From positions 123,591 to 187,590 of the forward strand of contig JAIQFC010000018.1 of NCBI GenBank assembly GCA_020073465.1: 64,000 bases of DNA. The letters run 5' to 3'. The stretch is from Terriglobia bacterium (GTDB lineage Bacteria > Acidobacteriota > Terriglobia > Terriglobales > Acidobacteriaceae). Positions 1-9,455 of this stretch are shown here, piece after piece. A program made the translations under genes and the position numbers. Under the pieces are notes generated by a model, which was not told the DNA's origin, searched no databases, and saw only the letters and a list, made by a program, of their open reading frames with translations. Each line of letters begins with the position of its first letter. Position 1 is the first letter of the stretch.

Positions 1-203
1 TCGAGGACCGCCTCCTCCCGCTTCTCCGGAGGGCTCGTAAAATAGACCTCTGCCCAGCGGCCCATATTCGCGCCCAGGACGGGATTCAGGATCGGGTTCA
101 GCTCAGGGCGTGGCAGGGTACTTTTCACTTCCGGATTGTCCTCTGCGCGCGGCAACTCAGGTTTCTCCAGGCGGTAAAGATTGGGCGCTAACTGTGATTG
201 CAC
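1..203 (-). CDS. Conserved protein of unknown function, N-terminal part (cut by window edge)
   Basis: Reading the minus strand gives an open frame from a GTG at 203 that runs off the left edge: 67 codons seen, 3' end missing. An in-frame TGA at 222-224 lies just upstream, so the GTG is the only reasonable start; GAGG sits four bases before it. The segment NMGRWAEVYFTSPPEKREEA (residues 46-65), with its Asn/Pro-rich lead-in, has the composition of real protein, and the codons are G+C-rich at the third position. It begins 67 bp after the stop of the GAF protein on the same strand, so the two are probably co-transcribed. I associate the NMGRWAEVYF type of segment with short acidobacterial proteins of unknown role, but this is from memory and unverified. 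Function unknown. Confidence 0.6.
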   Translation of the reverse strand, partial: MQSQLAPNLYRLEKPELPRAEDNPEVKSTLPRPELNPILNPVLGANMGRWAEVYFTSPPEKREEAVL

Positions 204-270
204 TCCGCCTCGGTAGGGTTGTCAATCAGGGGATGCCAAGGGGCGATACCGAAAGTAAACCCCCTGGTTC

Positions 271-2025
271 TCAGTCACATGCCTTGCGGTAGGCGGGTTC
301 AAACTGGTCGAGCTGGGCGTCTCGCTGGGTGGTGTACTTACCCTTGGGAGTCTTGCCGTAGAGGTCGGTGCCAGGACAGTAGTACAGCGCCGTGTGCAGA
401 TCGATCCAGACCTGGGTCTGAGGATTCCCGCGGTACTCGGGCGCTTCCGGTGCCTCGGCCAGGCCGAGGCTGATCAGCATCTTGTCGAGCATGGAAAGAT
501 CGGCGTCGGGAGCCGGCCGGCGGTGACTGGCGGTGGGGGTCGGGCCTCCAGTAGCGCTTACCGAGTGACTCGACCAGATGCCCCAACGAATGACCACGGC
601 GACCAGAATCACCGCCACTGCCAGGTAAATGTCGCCGCGTCGCGCATTCCAGAAGCGCGCAAAGCCGCTCTTGCTTCGACCCGCTGCCAGTTGCTCCAGG
701 AAGTCCCTGGCCTTTGCCGCTGAACTCCAGGTGATGTCATCTTCGGACCTCACGAGGGCTGTTTCCGTAGTCACCGCCGCCGGGGTCTCACTTTCTAGTT
801 CCGGTTCGGCTGACGATTCCGGCTCAGTGAGCCTTCGGACAAGATCCTCCGGAGACTCGTCGGGGGCGTGGCCAGCGTCGGCCTCGAGATCGGCGTGCAG
901 GGAAGCCAGCAGTTCATCATCGAGCACATCCATAGGCTGCGTATCCTGCGACTGCGCGGCTTGGCCGACAGGATTCTCCCCCGTTGGTGGAACTGCCGTT
1001 TCCCCACCGTCCTTTACCGCGGCACCCGCAGCGTCTCCGCCCTTGGCCTGCTGCATCTGCCACAGTGATGCCGCCTTGCTCTGCATGCTGGGGGCTTCAT
1101 AAACCTTGACTCTCGGGGTTCCGCACTTTCCGCAGAACTGCTCTTCGGCCACGAGTTCGTGACCGCAGTTGGGGCAGACAGAACCATTCGCAGAAACCGC
1201 GCTTGCCGTATTTGCATTCGTGCCTTGAACTCCCGGATCTGTCTTGACGGCGCTTCCGACCAGCGCAGCCAGATTGGGCTTGAGCTTCTCGAGAGCTTCA
1301 AGCATCGTGGCACGCTCAACTGCCAGCGACTTTTTCCATGTGAGTTCGTCATCTCGCGCAAATGCCTCGGTCACCAAACCAGCCATGAGCTGGCAACTGT
1401 GAACATCCTGCTCGGAGAATGCATTGGCGTTCGCGTAGTAAAGCTCCAGCGCCCCCGTGATTTCTCCGTCGTGGTAAATGGGAACGGCGATCAACGATTG
1501 AATCCCGCGGCGGCGGCACTCTTCCACATCAAATAAGAATTCAGTGTTCACGTCCGCACAGCGAATCACCTGTCCGACGCGCAGGCAGGCATGGCAGAGT
1601 GCCTTTTCCATGGGAACTTCGGTGCCCAGCGGCAAGGTATGGGCGCCCCTTGCAGCCCGGTAGCGGATCTTTTTCCCGTCAAGAATTCCGATCGCCGCGC
1701 CAGCCGCTCTGGTAATCCCTACAATGCGCTCCGCAACCAGCGACAGGGTGCTCTCCAGGTCGAGATGGCGAACCTGGATCTGGCGCTGAGTCTCGACAAT
1801 CTGTGCGAGTGTGAGAGTGTAGTCGTGCTTGGGTTCGTCGGATGTGCTGGATGGCTGCTGCGGGGACGGCCTTGTCTCCTGCTCACGCAGGTGGTTGCTC
1901 TGCAACTCGAGGTTCAGGTCGAGCTTCTGCTGTTCGCGATTGTGCTCCTGCAGCACAAACGCCGCCTCCAGCAGCCTTTCAAGGGCCTGCTCGTCAAGAA
2001 CTGGTTTGCCTTTTTGGTCGGACAC
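271..2025 (-). CDS. GAF-domain protein with zinc ribbon and one transmembrane segment
   Basis: 584 aa, GTG start. Residues about 15-50 are charged and helical. A GAF domain spans about 85-225, with the typical RRRGIQSLIAVPIYHDGEITGALEL-type core (begins near 171). A zinc ribbon follows with Cys284, 287, 298 and 301. A low-complexity acidic linker leads to a single membrane helix at about 465-484 and a Cys-containing tail of about 100 residues (residues 546-584 hold two Cys). There is no signal peptide, so the GAF and zinc parts are probably cytoplasmic with the tail outside. GAF domains sense small ligands or redox state, but no output domain (kinase, cyclase, HTH) is visible, so the signalling partner is unknown. 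The partial gene 67 bp downstream on the same strand is a candidate partner. Confidence 0.8.
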   Translation of the reverse strand: MSDQKGKPVLDEQALERLLEAAFVLQEHNREQQKLDLNLELQSNHLREQETRPSPQQPSSTSDEPKHDYTLTLAQIVETQRQIQVRHLDLESTLSLVAERIVGITRAAGAAIGILDGKKIRYRAARGAHTLPLGTEVPMEKALCHACLRVGQVIRCADVNTEFLFDVEECRRRGIQSLIAVPIYHDGEITGALELYYANANAFSEQDVHSCQLMAGLVTEAFARDDELTWKKSLAVERATMLEALEKLKPNLAALVGSAVKTDPGVQGTNANTASAVSANGSVCPNCGHELVAEEQFCGKCGTPRVKVYEAPSMQSKAASLWQMQQAKGGDAAGAAVKDGGETAVPPTGENPVGQAAQSQDTQPMDVLDDELLASLHADLEADAGHAPDESPEDLVRRLTEPESSAEPELESETPAAVTTETALVRSEDDITWSSAAKARDFLEQLAAGRSKSGFARFWNARRGDIYLAVAVILVAVVIRWGIWSSHSVSATGGPTPTASHRRPAPDADLSMLDKMLISLGLAEAPEAPEYRGNPQTQVWIDLHTALYYCPGTDLYGKTPKGKYTTQRDAQLDQFEPAYRKACD

Positions 2026-2365
2026 GATTTCGTTCTTGGCCAGAGAAAGTTACCCCGACGTGCGTTTCGGCCTACCGGACCCGAGTGAACTCATTTTAGT
2101 GCAAATCTTGCGCCAATTCAGAGCGCCAAGTCCAGTCGAAACAGGGGGATAAACCGCCGGGGCACAATCCATTTTTGGCCGCGGGCTCGCGAGGAAGAAA
2201 CCAGGCCCTCAGATCTTCAATAGTTTACAACCGCGGGCGAGAGAGGGGCGAGACATCTTTGACGGTCACAGTGATTCGAATCCCGATTCCGGCCAGCGGT
2301 GTGACTTAGGTAATCCGCAAGAAAGTGCACACGCTGTCCGCTGATATTCCATCGGGGCGTGCCGG
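2026..2365. other. Intergenic region, no feature recognised
   Basis: 340 bp between the 5' end of the GAF gene and the 3' end of the RND pump gene, both on the minus strand. It should carry the GAF gene promoter and the end of the efflux transcript. I see no convincing -35/-10 pair, no strong hairpin with a T-run, and no coding signal in either strand. Confidence 0.5.
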
Positions 2366-5300
2366 CTACGGTAGAAGACGGCGATCGACGGTCTCCCCGC
2401 CCAGATAGAAGTGCACCGCAGGAGTGATGATGAGGGAAAGGACCATCGAGATCAGTACTCCGCCGATGACCGCAATGGCCAGCGGTTGCAGCATCTGCGA
2501 GCCGGCGCCAAGGGCGAAAGCCAGCGGCAACATGCCAGCCACCGTGGCCAGGGCCGTCATCACGATAGGGCGCAATCGCCGGCGGGCAGCTTGCAGCATG
2601 GCCTCTTCGGCGCCCATGCCAAGCCTGCGCACCTTCTGGTCGGCGTCGAGCAGCAAGATGCCATTCTTGGCCACGATGCCGATGACCATGATCATGCCCA
2701 TGAAGGACGAAATGTTAAACGTAGTGCGTGTGATCAGCAGTGCGATGAAGACTCCGGAGGTCGAGAGCAGCGCCGAGGAGAGAATCGCGATGGGCGCAGC
2801 AAACGTGCCAAATTCAAACATCAGAACGATGAACAGGAGCAGGATTGCCAGAATGAGCACGATCACCAGATCGTGAAACGAGCGCTGCTGTTCCTGATAC
2901 CTTCCGCCATACTCAACGCGAATGCTTGCGGGCAAGTGCATTCCATTGATAGTTCTCTGCACCGAGGTCATCGCACTCCCCAGGTCGATCCCTTCCAGTC
3001 GCGCGGTCACAGCCACATTGCGCTGCAGGTTCTCGCGTCGTATTTCGTTCTGCCCGGGATCCTCGACGACCTGGGCCAGAGCCCCCAGCGTCGCCGTGTG
3101 TCCGCTGGCGCTGACCAGCAGCGTGTCGCGCATCGCTTCGAGCGACGCCCGGTTTGCCGCCGGGAACCGCACCCGCAGGGTGTAGGCACGATCATTCGCC
3201 ACCACGGGAGTGGGAGCAGGTTCTCCCTCCAGGATCGCCGACGCGTCAATCGCAACTTCCTCAGCCGTAAAGCCGGCCCGGGCCGCCACGCTCGGGTCGA
3301 CCTGGAAAGTGACTGCGGGGCCGCTGACGGTGTTGTCGATTCCATTCAGCACGTCCACAATGTGCTCATTGTCCTTGTGAATGGCATCCGCAATCTTGGG
3401 AGCCCAGTCTGCGAGCAGCTTGGGATCCTGGGCAAACAACTTGATCTGAATCGGCTCTGGCGCGGAGGTTAGATCGTCGATCATGTCCTGGAGGACCTGG
3501 ACGAATTCGATGTCGAGAGCAGGCTCCTCTCGCTTGATCCGGGCCCGCACCTCGGCAATGATCTCGTCGATCCCGCGGTCCCGCTTAGCCTTCAATTTCA
3601 CCAGAATGTCGCCGGTGTTCGCTTCGGTCACGGCGGCCAGACCGAGTTGCAGGCCCGTGCGCCGCGAGGTGCTCTCCACTTCCTCTACAGCCCTCAGCAT
3701 CTGTTCGACATGGCCGACAACCCGATTCGTCTCCGCCAGGGAGCTGCCGGCGGGCATGATGTAGTCGAGGACGAATCCACCTTCGTCCATCTCCGGCAGC
3801 AGATCGGAACCGGAGAAGCGGTAGCACACGTAGGAAAGGACAATCAGCAGAAGGCTGAAGATCACGAGCAACCGAGGCCGTTCCAGGGCACGGCGCAGCC
3901 AACGCTCATGGAAGTTCACCACACGCAGGAAAAAACCGCTGAGATGCTTCTCCTCTGCCGCCAGCAGCTTCATCGCATTGTCATTCTCTGCCAGGGCTTC
4001 GGCTGTCTCGGATGCTTGCGGTTTGGGCGCCTGCACTCCCTCGCGCGATGAATCCTTTGAACCTTCTCTTTCGCGGTGTCCCTTGATGAAGTGTTGGCTC
4101 AGGTTCGGTGTCCACGTGAGTGCCAGTGCCAGCGAGGCCAGCAGCGATACCGTCATGGTCACTGCCAGGGCGCGGAAAAACACGCCCGTCACTCCGGTGA
4201 TGGCGATCAGAGGGACGAAGACGACCACTGGCGTGATGGTCGAGCCGACCAGCGGTACAGTGATTTCCTTCAAGGCCCTGCGGATGGACTCCAGCCGTGT
4301 TTGTCCGGCGTCCCGATGGAGGACGATGTTTTCTACGACCACGATGGCATCGTCGATGACTAAGCCCACGGCGGCGGCCAGTCCGCCCAAGGTCATGAGG
4401 TTGAACGTCTGCCCCATCACCTTCAGAGCGATGAACGTCACCATCACAGTTACGGGAATTACCAGGCCTGCGACTAACGATGTTCCCCAGTCCCGCAAGA
4501 ACACAACCAGGATGATCGAAGCGAGAATGAGTCCCAGCAGAATTGCATCACGCACGCTCGTGATCGATTCGCCGACGATGATCGACTGGTCGTAAAAAGG
4601 TTTGATCTCCACACCGGGCGGCAGCGTCTTGCGGATGCGATCGATTTCGTCGTGCACTTCCTGCGCCACCTGCACCGTGTTGCCGTCGGGCTGGCGGTTG
4701 ATGTTCAGAAGGACTGCGGGCTTGCCATTTGCGGTCACCACCGTGTAAACGGGCTTCACCCCGCGCGCTACAGTTGACACATCCCCGATGCGCACAGGAA
4801 TTCCTGCGGGCGTGTTCTTGACGACTGCGTTGGCGATCTCTTCCGGCGTGCGCACCTGACCGTTGACCAGGCCGAGAAAGAGCTGATGGTTTCGTTCCAT
4901 CAGGCCGGGGGAATCGACGAGGTTGGTCCGTCGCACGGCCTCCAGAATGTCATTGACTGTGACACCCGCCGCCAGCAGCTTGGAAGGATCCGGCGTGATG
5001 TGGAATTCCGGCTCCTGGCCACCTTGCACGATTACGGTGGAAACGCCTTCCAGCCGGTTCAGGCGTGGCTTCATCTCATAGGTAGCCATTTCCCACAGCC
5101 TGGTCTGCGGCATCGTGTCGGAGGTGAGGCTGTAGCCCATGATGGGGAAGCTGGCGAAGGTCATGCGGTGGGCTTCAATCTTCGCGCTGGCGGGCAATTC
5201 AGGCTGTACACGCGAGATCGCCGCATTCACGTACTGCAGGGTCTGGAACATGTCCACGTCCCAACGGAAGAAGAGGTCAACCTCCGCGGAGCCGCGGCTG

Positions 5301-5560
5301 GTGATGGAGCGCACCGAGAGCAAGCCTGGCACGCTGTTCACTGCCTCCTCGATGGGACGCGTCACGGTGACCATCATCTGGTCGATGGGCATGACTCCGT
5401 TGTCGACGGCGATGAGCACGCGGGGAAAGTCAGTTGAGGGGAACACTGATACCGGGATGGTGAAGGCGAGGTAGCCCCCAAGCAGCGCCAACGTGAGAAT
5501 CAGGAAAATGACTGGCCTGGAATGCCGCGCAATCCAGTGATCCGAGTTCGGTGAGTTCAC
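2366..5560 (-). CDS. RND efflux pump, inner-membrane transporter (HAE1/AcrB type)
   Basis: 1,064 aa, the usual size of AcrB-family proton antiporters. The start is GTG with GGAG seven bases upstream. TM1 is at about residues 13-33. The TM4 block GLAAAVGLVIDDAIVVVENI (near residues 393-412) carries the paired aspartates of the proton relay. A second cluster of helices occupies about 860-1045, giving the duplicated 6+6 TM topology with two large periplasmic loops. Between the halves (about 495-545) is a charged Ala/Glu/Lys-rich cytoplasmic insert. It exports hydrophobic compounds or drugs from the periplasm and inner membrane through the TolC partner encoded upstream. It is the last gene of the operon, 18 bp after the adaptor stop. 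Substrate cannot be told. The residues point to HAE1 rather than the heavy-metal (CusA) branch, with moderate certainty. Confidence 0.93.
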   Translation of the reverse strand: MNSPNSDHWIARHSRPVIFLILTLALLGGYLAFTIPVSVFPSTDFPRVLIAVDNGVMPIDQMMVTVTRPIEEAVNSVPGLLSVRSITSRGSAEVDLFFRWDVDMFQTLQYVNAAISRVQPELPASAKIEAHRMTFASFPIMGYSLTSDTMPQTRLWEMATYEMKPRLNRLEGVSTVIVQGGQEPEFHITPDPSKLLAAGVTVNDILEAVRRTNLVDSPGLMERNHQLFLGLVNGQVRTPEEIANAVVKNTPAGIPVRIGDVSTVARGVKPVYTVVTANGKPAVLLNINRQPDGNTVQVAQEVHDEIDRIRKTLPPGVEIKPFYDQSIIVGESITSVRDAILLGLILASIILVVFLRDWGTSLVAGLVIPVTVMVTFIALKVMGQTFNLMTLGGLAAAVGLVIDDAIVVVENIVLHRDAGQTRLESIRRALKEITVPLVGSTITPVVVFVPLIAITGVTGVFFRALAVTMTVSLLASLALALTWTPNLSQHFIKGHREREGSKDSSREGVQAPKPQASETAEALAENDNAMKLLAAEEKHLSGFFLRVVNFHERWLRRALERPRLLVIFSLLLIVLSYVCYRFSGSDLLPEMDEGGFVLDYIMPAGSSLAETNRVVGHVEQMLRAVEEVESTSRRTGLQLGLAAVTEANTGDILVKLKAKRDRGIDEIIAEVRARIKREEPALDIEFVQVLQDMIDDLTSAPEPIQIKLFAQDPKLLADWAPKIADAIHKDNEHIVDVLNGIDNTVSGPAVTFQVDPSVAARAGFTAEEVAIDASAILEGEPAPTPVVANDRAYTLRVRFPAANRASLEAMRDTLLVSASGHTATLGALAQVVEDPGQNEIRRENLQRNVAVTARLEGIDLGSAMTSVQRTINGMHLPASIRVEYGGRYQEQQRSFHDLVIVLILAILLLFIVLMFEFGTFAAPIAILSSALLSTSGVFIALLITRTTFNISSFMGMIMVIGIVAKNGILLLDADQKVRRLGMGAEEAMLQAARRRLRPIVMTALATVAGMLPLAFALGAGSQMLQPLAIAVIGGVLISMVLSLIITPAVHFYLGGETVDRRLLP

Positions 5561-5578
5561 GCAAGTGCTCCGCGGCAG

Positions 5579-6942
5579 TTATTTTTCACGGGAACCCTCA
5601 GTCGGAGTCTTGGAACCTTCTTTCGCTCCCTCAGGGGGAACCTCACCGGCAGCTTCGATCTTGATCTTCGTATTGTCCGGAAGTCCGTAGGCGCCGGTGG
5701 CGACCACTTTGTCGCTGGCGGTGACGCCCTCCAAAATCTGAACGTCGTCGCCGTTGCGAATGCCGACCTTTACGGCTTTCTGGTGTGCCTTGCCGTCAGC
5801 GCCCGCCAGCATCACAGCCGTGGTTCCATCCGCGGCGGAGATCACGGCACTCACGGGCACGACCAGAGCATCCTTCACAGTCTGCGCTGTCAGGGAGAGT
5901 TGAACGCTGGTTCCCGGCTTCCGCTGGTTCCCGGCTTCAATTCTTGCTTGGGATTTTTCGCTTCCAGCCAGACCTCCACCGTGGTGCTGTTTGGGTCCAG
6001 CGCTGGGCTCACGACGGTGACTTGGCCTTCGATCGGATCCGCGATTCCAGGCACGGTCATGGTTCCCTTGTCGCCGACCTTTAGTGCGGCAGCGTCGGCC
6101 TGCGGAATATGAGCCTTGGCGATGACGGCGGAGGTGTCCATCACCGTGAGCAGGGCAGTGCCCGCTGCGGCCATCTCTCCGGGATAAAGCGGGCGGTCGG
6201 TAACTACGCCGTCGATGGGGCTGCGAATCTCGGAGTAGCTGAGTTGCGCTTGGGCGCCGAGATATTTGCCCCTGGCGGATTCCAGTTGGCCAGCAGCGGC
6301 TTTCAATGCTTCCTGCCTGCCAAAGGCAGCCAGCGACTCTACGTGTTGCTTGGCGATGGAGTACTGGTTCCGCGCCTGAGTCACATCCACGACGGACTGG
6401 TCGAGTTCCTTGCGCGGCAGCGCGCCCTGCTCGAACAATTGCTGGCGGCTCTGGTAGACCTTCTCTTGCGCATCGAGGACCAGTTTGGCCTGTTGGGCAT
6501 CGGCCTCGGCTTTCTTGATCTCTTCGGGCAGACTGGCCGCGGTGGTGGTTTTGTAGGCGGCTTCGGCCTGATCGTAGGCGCCCTTGGTGTCCTGCGCAGC
6601 AGCGGTGAGATCGCGATTCTCCAGCACGGCCAGCAACTGGCCCTCATGCACGCGGCTACCGCGCTTCACCAGGAACTTCGCCACCGGAGCGCTGATCTTC
6701 GGGACGATGGCTGCCTGCTGACGGGGATATAAAATCGCCTGCGCGCCGACCGTATGCTGAATCGTGGTCTTTTCCACAGGAGCGACCTGAACCGCCACCT
6801 CCGGTTCTGCATCGCCCTTGTTGCCCGAGCAAGCGGCCAGGAACAACAATGCAGCGATTGCCGCGTGAGTTCCAAGAGTGCGCATGGCGGGGGGCGCAGT
6901 ACGATGGCGATGACGGGTGTTGGTGAGTGTGACGTGATTCAT
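5579..6942 (-). pseudogene. RND efflux periplasmic adaptor (HlyD/MFP family), frameshifted by 17-bp tandem duplication
   Basis: The gene reads as two frames: 5890-6942 (350 aa, ending with an aberrant GSREPAFNSP tail) and 5579-5878 (C-terminal 99 aa). Between them a 17-bp unit occurs twice in direct tandem (5905-5921 and 5922-5938). Removing one copy gives 1,347 nt, exactly 449 codons, one continuous adaptor of 448 aa. The N-terminus has a lipoprotein signal ending LFLAAC. The Met at 6885 begins that signal cleanly; the ATG at 6942 lies six bases after the tolC stop, so coupling could favour it. The middle holds the lipoyl half-motifs and a long coiled-coil hairpin; the C-terminal piece is the membrane-proximal domain. 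The product as read would lack that domain, so the pump is probably inactive unless the duplication is an assembly error or phase-variable. Confidence 0.85.
5905..5938. repeat. Perfect 17-bp tandem duplication inside the adaptor gene
   Basis: On the plus strand the unit CGCTGGTTCCCGGCTTC occurs twice with no gap (5905-5921, 5922-5938). Seventeen is not a multiple of three, so the duplication shifts the reading frame of the adaptor gene. Both copies are identical, which suggests a recent slippage event or a sequencing/assembly artefact. Confidence 0.95.
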
Positions 6943-6948
6943 TCCGGT

Positions 6949-8385
6949 CTAGAAGGTCCCCGTGAGAGTTTGGAGGTTCGCCAGCGCCACGCGGAAGCGG
7001 GCCTGGCCATCATCGTAGGCCTTGCGCGCCTGGGTGAGCGTGTTCTGCGCGTCGACCACTTCGAGCACGGTGGATTCCCCCGCCTGATAGCGCAGGGTCG
7101 TCAGCCGCATGCTTTCCGCCGCCATTTCAGCGGAACTGGACAGCGACTCCATCTCGGAGCGGGCGACTTCCGCCTCGCTGTAGAACTGGCGGAGGTGGCC
7201 GAGAAGCTGCCGCTGGGCGAAACTTAACTCCACGCGCGATCGGTCACGACGCAACTCCGCCTGCTTTAACTTGCTGCGATCGGCGCCCCAGCTGAAGATG
7301 GGAATCTGCAGGCTCGCCACCGTGGAGTAGCCGAGATTGCGCACGCCATTGCTGCGAATCGCGAACTGGTTGGAATCGATGCCGTAAAAGTAGTCGAGGC
7401 TCAGCGACGGCAGCAGCCCTCCCCAGGCTGCGGTGACTTCATGCTGCGCAGCCTCGTAGGCCGACAGAGCTGCGCGCAGTTCGGGATTATTCTTCTTGCC
7501 CGCTGCTTCCACTTCGAGAAAGGCCGGCAGAGGTTCTGGTGTCTGCAGATCGTCGACGACGGTGAAATCCTGGTTGAAGTCCGGGAACAGCAGCACGGCA
7601 AGATCCAGGCGCGTGCGCTCCATGTCCAATCGGGCTTCCTGCAGGTCGCGCTCTTGCTGCTGGCTCTGAATCCTGGCCTTGATCACATCGGCGTGAGCGA
7701 CTTCGCCGCCGTTCTCCAGCTTCTGGCTGATATCCAGAAACCGCGCGGCTTCTGTGGCGGCGCGTTGCGAGGTTGCGTACTTGCGCTGCGCTACCACCAG
7801 ACCGTAGTAGGCCTGGGTCACGGTGACGACCAGGCCGCGCGTGGCGAGTTCGGCCTTGGCCCGTGCTACAGCAAGGGCCGCGGCAGAGCGCCGGTAATCC
7901 GCGACTCCGGTGAGAGAAAAGGATTCGTGCACGCCGGCCTGGCTGATGTATTCATGCACTGCGTTGTTGGCGATGAATCTGAAGGCCGACCCGCACGTTG
8001 ACGTTAGCGCGCAGTTCGCGGGCTGAGGGCCGGTGCCCTGGGTGTAGATGAACGAATTGTTATAACTCAGGTTCGGCAACAATCCAGCGCGAGCCTGCAC
8101 CCGGTCTTCCCGTGCCAACCCGAGGTCGGTGAGGGCAGAACGGTACTGCGGATCGTTCAGCCGAGCCCGCCGCAGCGCATCCTGCAACGTGAGGGTCAAT
8201 GGTGCCGCACCCTCCACAGAAATCGCGCCTTGGGTTTGAGCGCCCCCCTTCTGAGCCGCAGCCTGTGCAAAACTCCGGAGCGGGGAGACGAGGAGAACCA
8301 AAGCGAGAACCGGGTACGCGGCACGTTTTCCGAAACGGGAGCGGAAGAACTTGCCTCCAGAGAAGTCGGTAAGGCGATCACTCAC
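6949..8385 (-). CDS. TolC-family outer-membrane efflux protein
   Basis: 478 aa, GTG start with GAGGTG six bases upstream. A signal peptide covers about residues 20-41 (hydrophobic stretch ending SFAQA). The remainder has the duplicated outer-membrane efflux fold: long amphipathic Ala/Arg/Glu/Gln-rich helices (about 165-260 and 370-470), each with the family's end signature, the second reading YQAGESTVLEVVDAQNTL. It forms the trimeric channel that takes substrate from the adaptor and pump across the outer membrane. It is first in the minus-strand operon tolC-adaptor-RND pump, and the adaptor's upstream ATG follows its stop by only six bases. Confidence 0.92.
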   Translation of the reverse strand: MSDRLTDFSGGKFFRSRFGKRAAYPVLALVLLVSPLRSFAQAAAQKGGAQTQGAISVEGAAPLTLTLQDALRRARLNDPQYRSALTDLGLAREDRVQARAGLLPNLSYNNSFIYTQGTGPQPANCALTSTCGSAFRFIANNAVHEYISQAGVHESFSLTGVADYRRSAAALAVARAKAELATRGLVVTVTQAYYGLVVAQRKYATSQRAATEAARFLDISQKLENGGEVAHADVIKARIQSQQQERDLQEARLDMERTRLDLAVLLFPDFNQDFTVVDDLQTPEPLPAFLEVEAAGKKNNPELRAALSAYEAAQHEVTAAWGGLLPSLSLDYFYGIDSNQFAIRSNGVRNLGYSTVASLQIPIFSWGADRSKLKQAELRRDRSRVELSFAQRQLLGHLRQFYSEAEVARSEMESLSSSAEMAAESMRLTTLRYQAGESTVLEVVDAQNTLTQARKAYDDGQARFRVALANLQTLTGTF

Positions 8386-8744
8386 AATTCACCTCGAAGT
8401 TCCCAGTTGCACTTCCTTGTTCCGAAACCACCGGAGAACAAAAGTCTTGCGCGTCTCTCTCCGCGACGCTGACCGTGAATCCGACCGTGGCCGGCCAGCT
8501 TTGGCAGCTTACAGCAGCCGGTCAGAGACACAGTTGAAGCCAGGTCACGAATCGCATGCCGAGACCAATTTGGAACCGCGTCAGCCTAACACAGGGTTTC
8601 TGAAATCAACATGAAAGCCCCCGTCCCCTGGCGAAACTCAGGACTCTAAAGGTCTTAGCCTTAGGGAAAGAGCAGGAGAAGAATTGGCGAAAGCCGTGCT
8701 ACTCGAGGGAGGTTGTTCAATCCCAGTCGAAGGTGGAGGAAATC
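8386..8744. other. Divergent intergenic region between efflux operon and HTH pair
   Basis: About 360 bp separating the tolC start (minus) from the first HTH gene (plus). It must contain both promoters. A GGAGGA at 8735-8740 is the likely ribosome-binding site for the HTH gene. I see no clear operator palindrome or coding frame. Confidence 0.5.
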
Positions 8745-8966
8745 GTGATCGATCTTCAAGAAATCAAGGTGACGCCTCGGGACCAGCAGGTCTTGAATCT
8801 GCTGGTACAAGGCTGCAGCAACAAGGAAATTGCGGGCCAGTTGAATATCAGCCCACGCACCGTCAAGCAGCATCTACGGACGCTGTTCCTGCGGGCGGGA
8901 ATCCACGACGGCCGCAAGCGCGTGAAGCTGGCGATTGCTATGTTCGCCAAGGAGGAGGCACAATGA
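8745..8966 (+). CDS. HTH-only LuxR/GerE-type protein 1
   Basis: 73 aa from GTG 8745, which has GGAGGA four bases upstream; another in-frame GTG at 8733 would give 77 aa. Nearly the whole protein is one LuxR/FixJ-type helix-turn-helix: TPRDQQVLNLLVQGCSNKEI followed by an ISPRTVKQHL recognition helix. There is no receiver or ligand-binding domain. The last four bases overlap the start of the next HTH gene (ATGA), indicating translational coupling and perhaps heterodimer formation. Such stand-alone domains can bind DNA or act as antagonists of full-length regulators. It lies divergent from the RND operon, so that operon is a possible target (inference only). Confidence 0.8.
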   Translation: MIDLQEIKVTPRDQQVLNLLVQGCSNKEIAGQLNISPRTVKQHLRTLFLRAGIHDGRKRVKLAIAMFAKEEAQ

Positions 8967-9226
8967 CGCCCCGGGAACGCCTTACTCGCAAAGAAGTTCA
9001 GATTGCGATCCTGGTCTGGCAAGGCCTGACCAATCGCGAAATAGGCAAGATCATCGGCACAACCGAACAGGTCATCAAGAACCACTTGCGGAGCACCTTC
9101 GACAAGCTGGGTGTCTGGAGCCGCCTGGAGTTGGCCATGTACGTAGCCAGCCACGGAGGTGATAAATGGCCTCCGGAGACTGAGCACAGCGGACTGGAAG
9201 CCAGCCCTGCGGCGGCCAATTTCTAG
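8963..9226 (+). CDS. HTH-only LuxR/GerE-type protein 2
   Basis: 87 aa from ATG 8963, overlapping the previous stop as ATGA and preceded by a strong AAGGAGGAGG. Residues about 6-60 form a LuxR-type HTH: LTRKEVQIAILVWQGLTNRE, then TTEQVIKNHLRSTFDKLGVW. No sensor domain is present; a longer upstream extension in this frame is out of phase with the first HTH gene and not believable. The two HTH proteins differ clearly in sequence, so this is not a recent duplication. The C-terminal 25 residues are polar and unstructured. Role: DNA binding, probably together with protein 1; target unknown. Confidence 0.8.
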   Translation: MTPRERLTRKEVQIAILVWQGLTNREIGKIIGTTEQVIKNHLRSTFDKLGVWSRLELAMYVASHGGDKWPPETEHSGLEASPAAANF

Positions 9227-9455
9227 GCAGTAGTCCTTAGCTTTGGAGTTGGAAACGGGATCGGATCGTCCACCAGAATGCAAAAGGTTTCACGAATGCC
9301 GGTCCCCCGCCCGGGCGTTTTCGCATAAAGTCCTTGTTTTGATATGGTTACACGATGGGTCATCCGGTCTCGAAATTGCACTCAGTCCTTTGATTTTCTG
9401 GAGGGCGGGCTCGAAGTCAGCCGGGAGCCGCTTCGCATCCCAGGGCGAGGCAGGA

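Noticed and set aside
2411..3472. 353-aa plus-strand frame over the RND pump
   Set aside because: His/Arg/Gln-rich composition with no fold pattern; lies entirely inside the transporter gene.
8684..8962. Long N-terminal part of the second HTH gene frame
   Set aside because: Overlaps the first HTH gene in another frame and has no domain; a strong ribosome-binding site supports the internal ATG.
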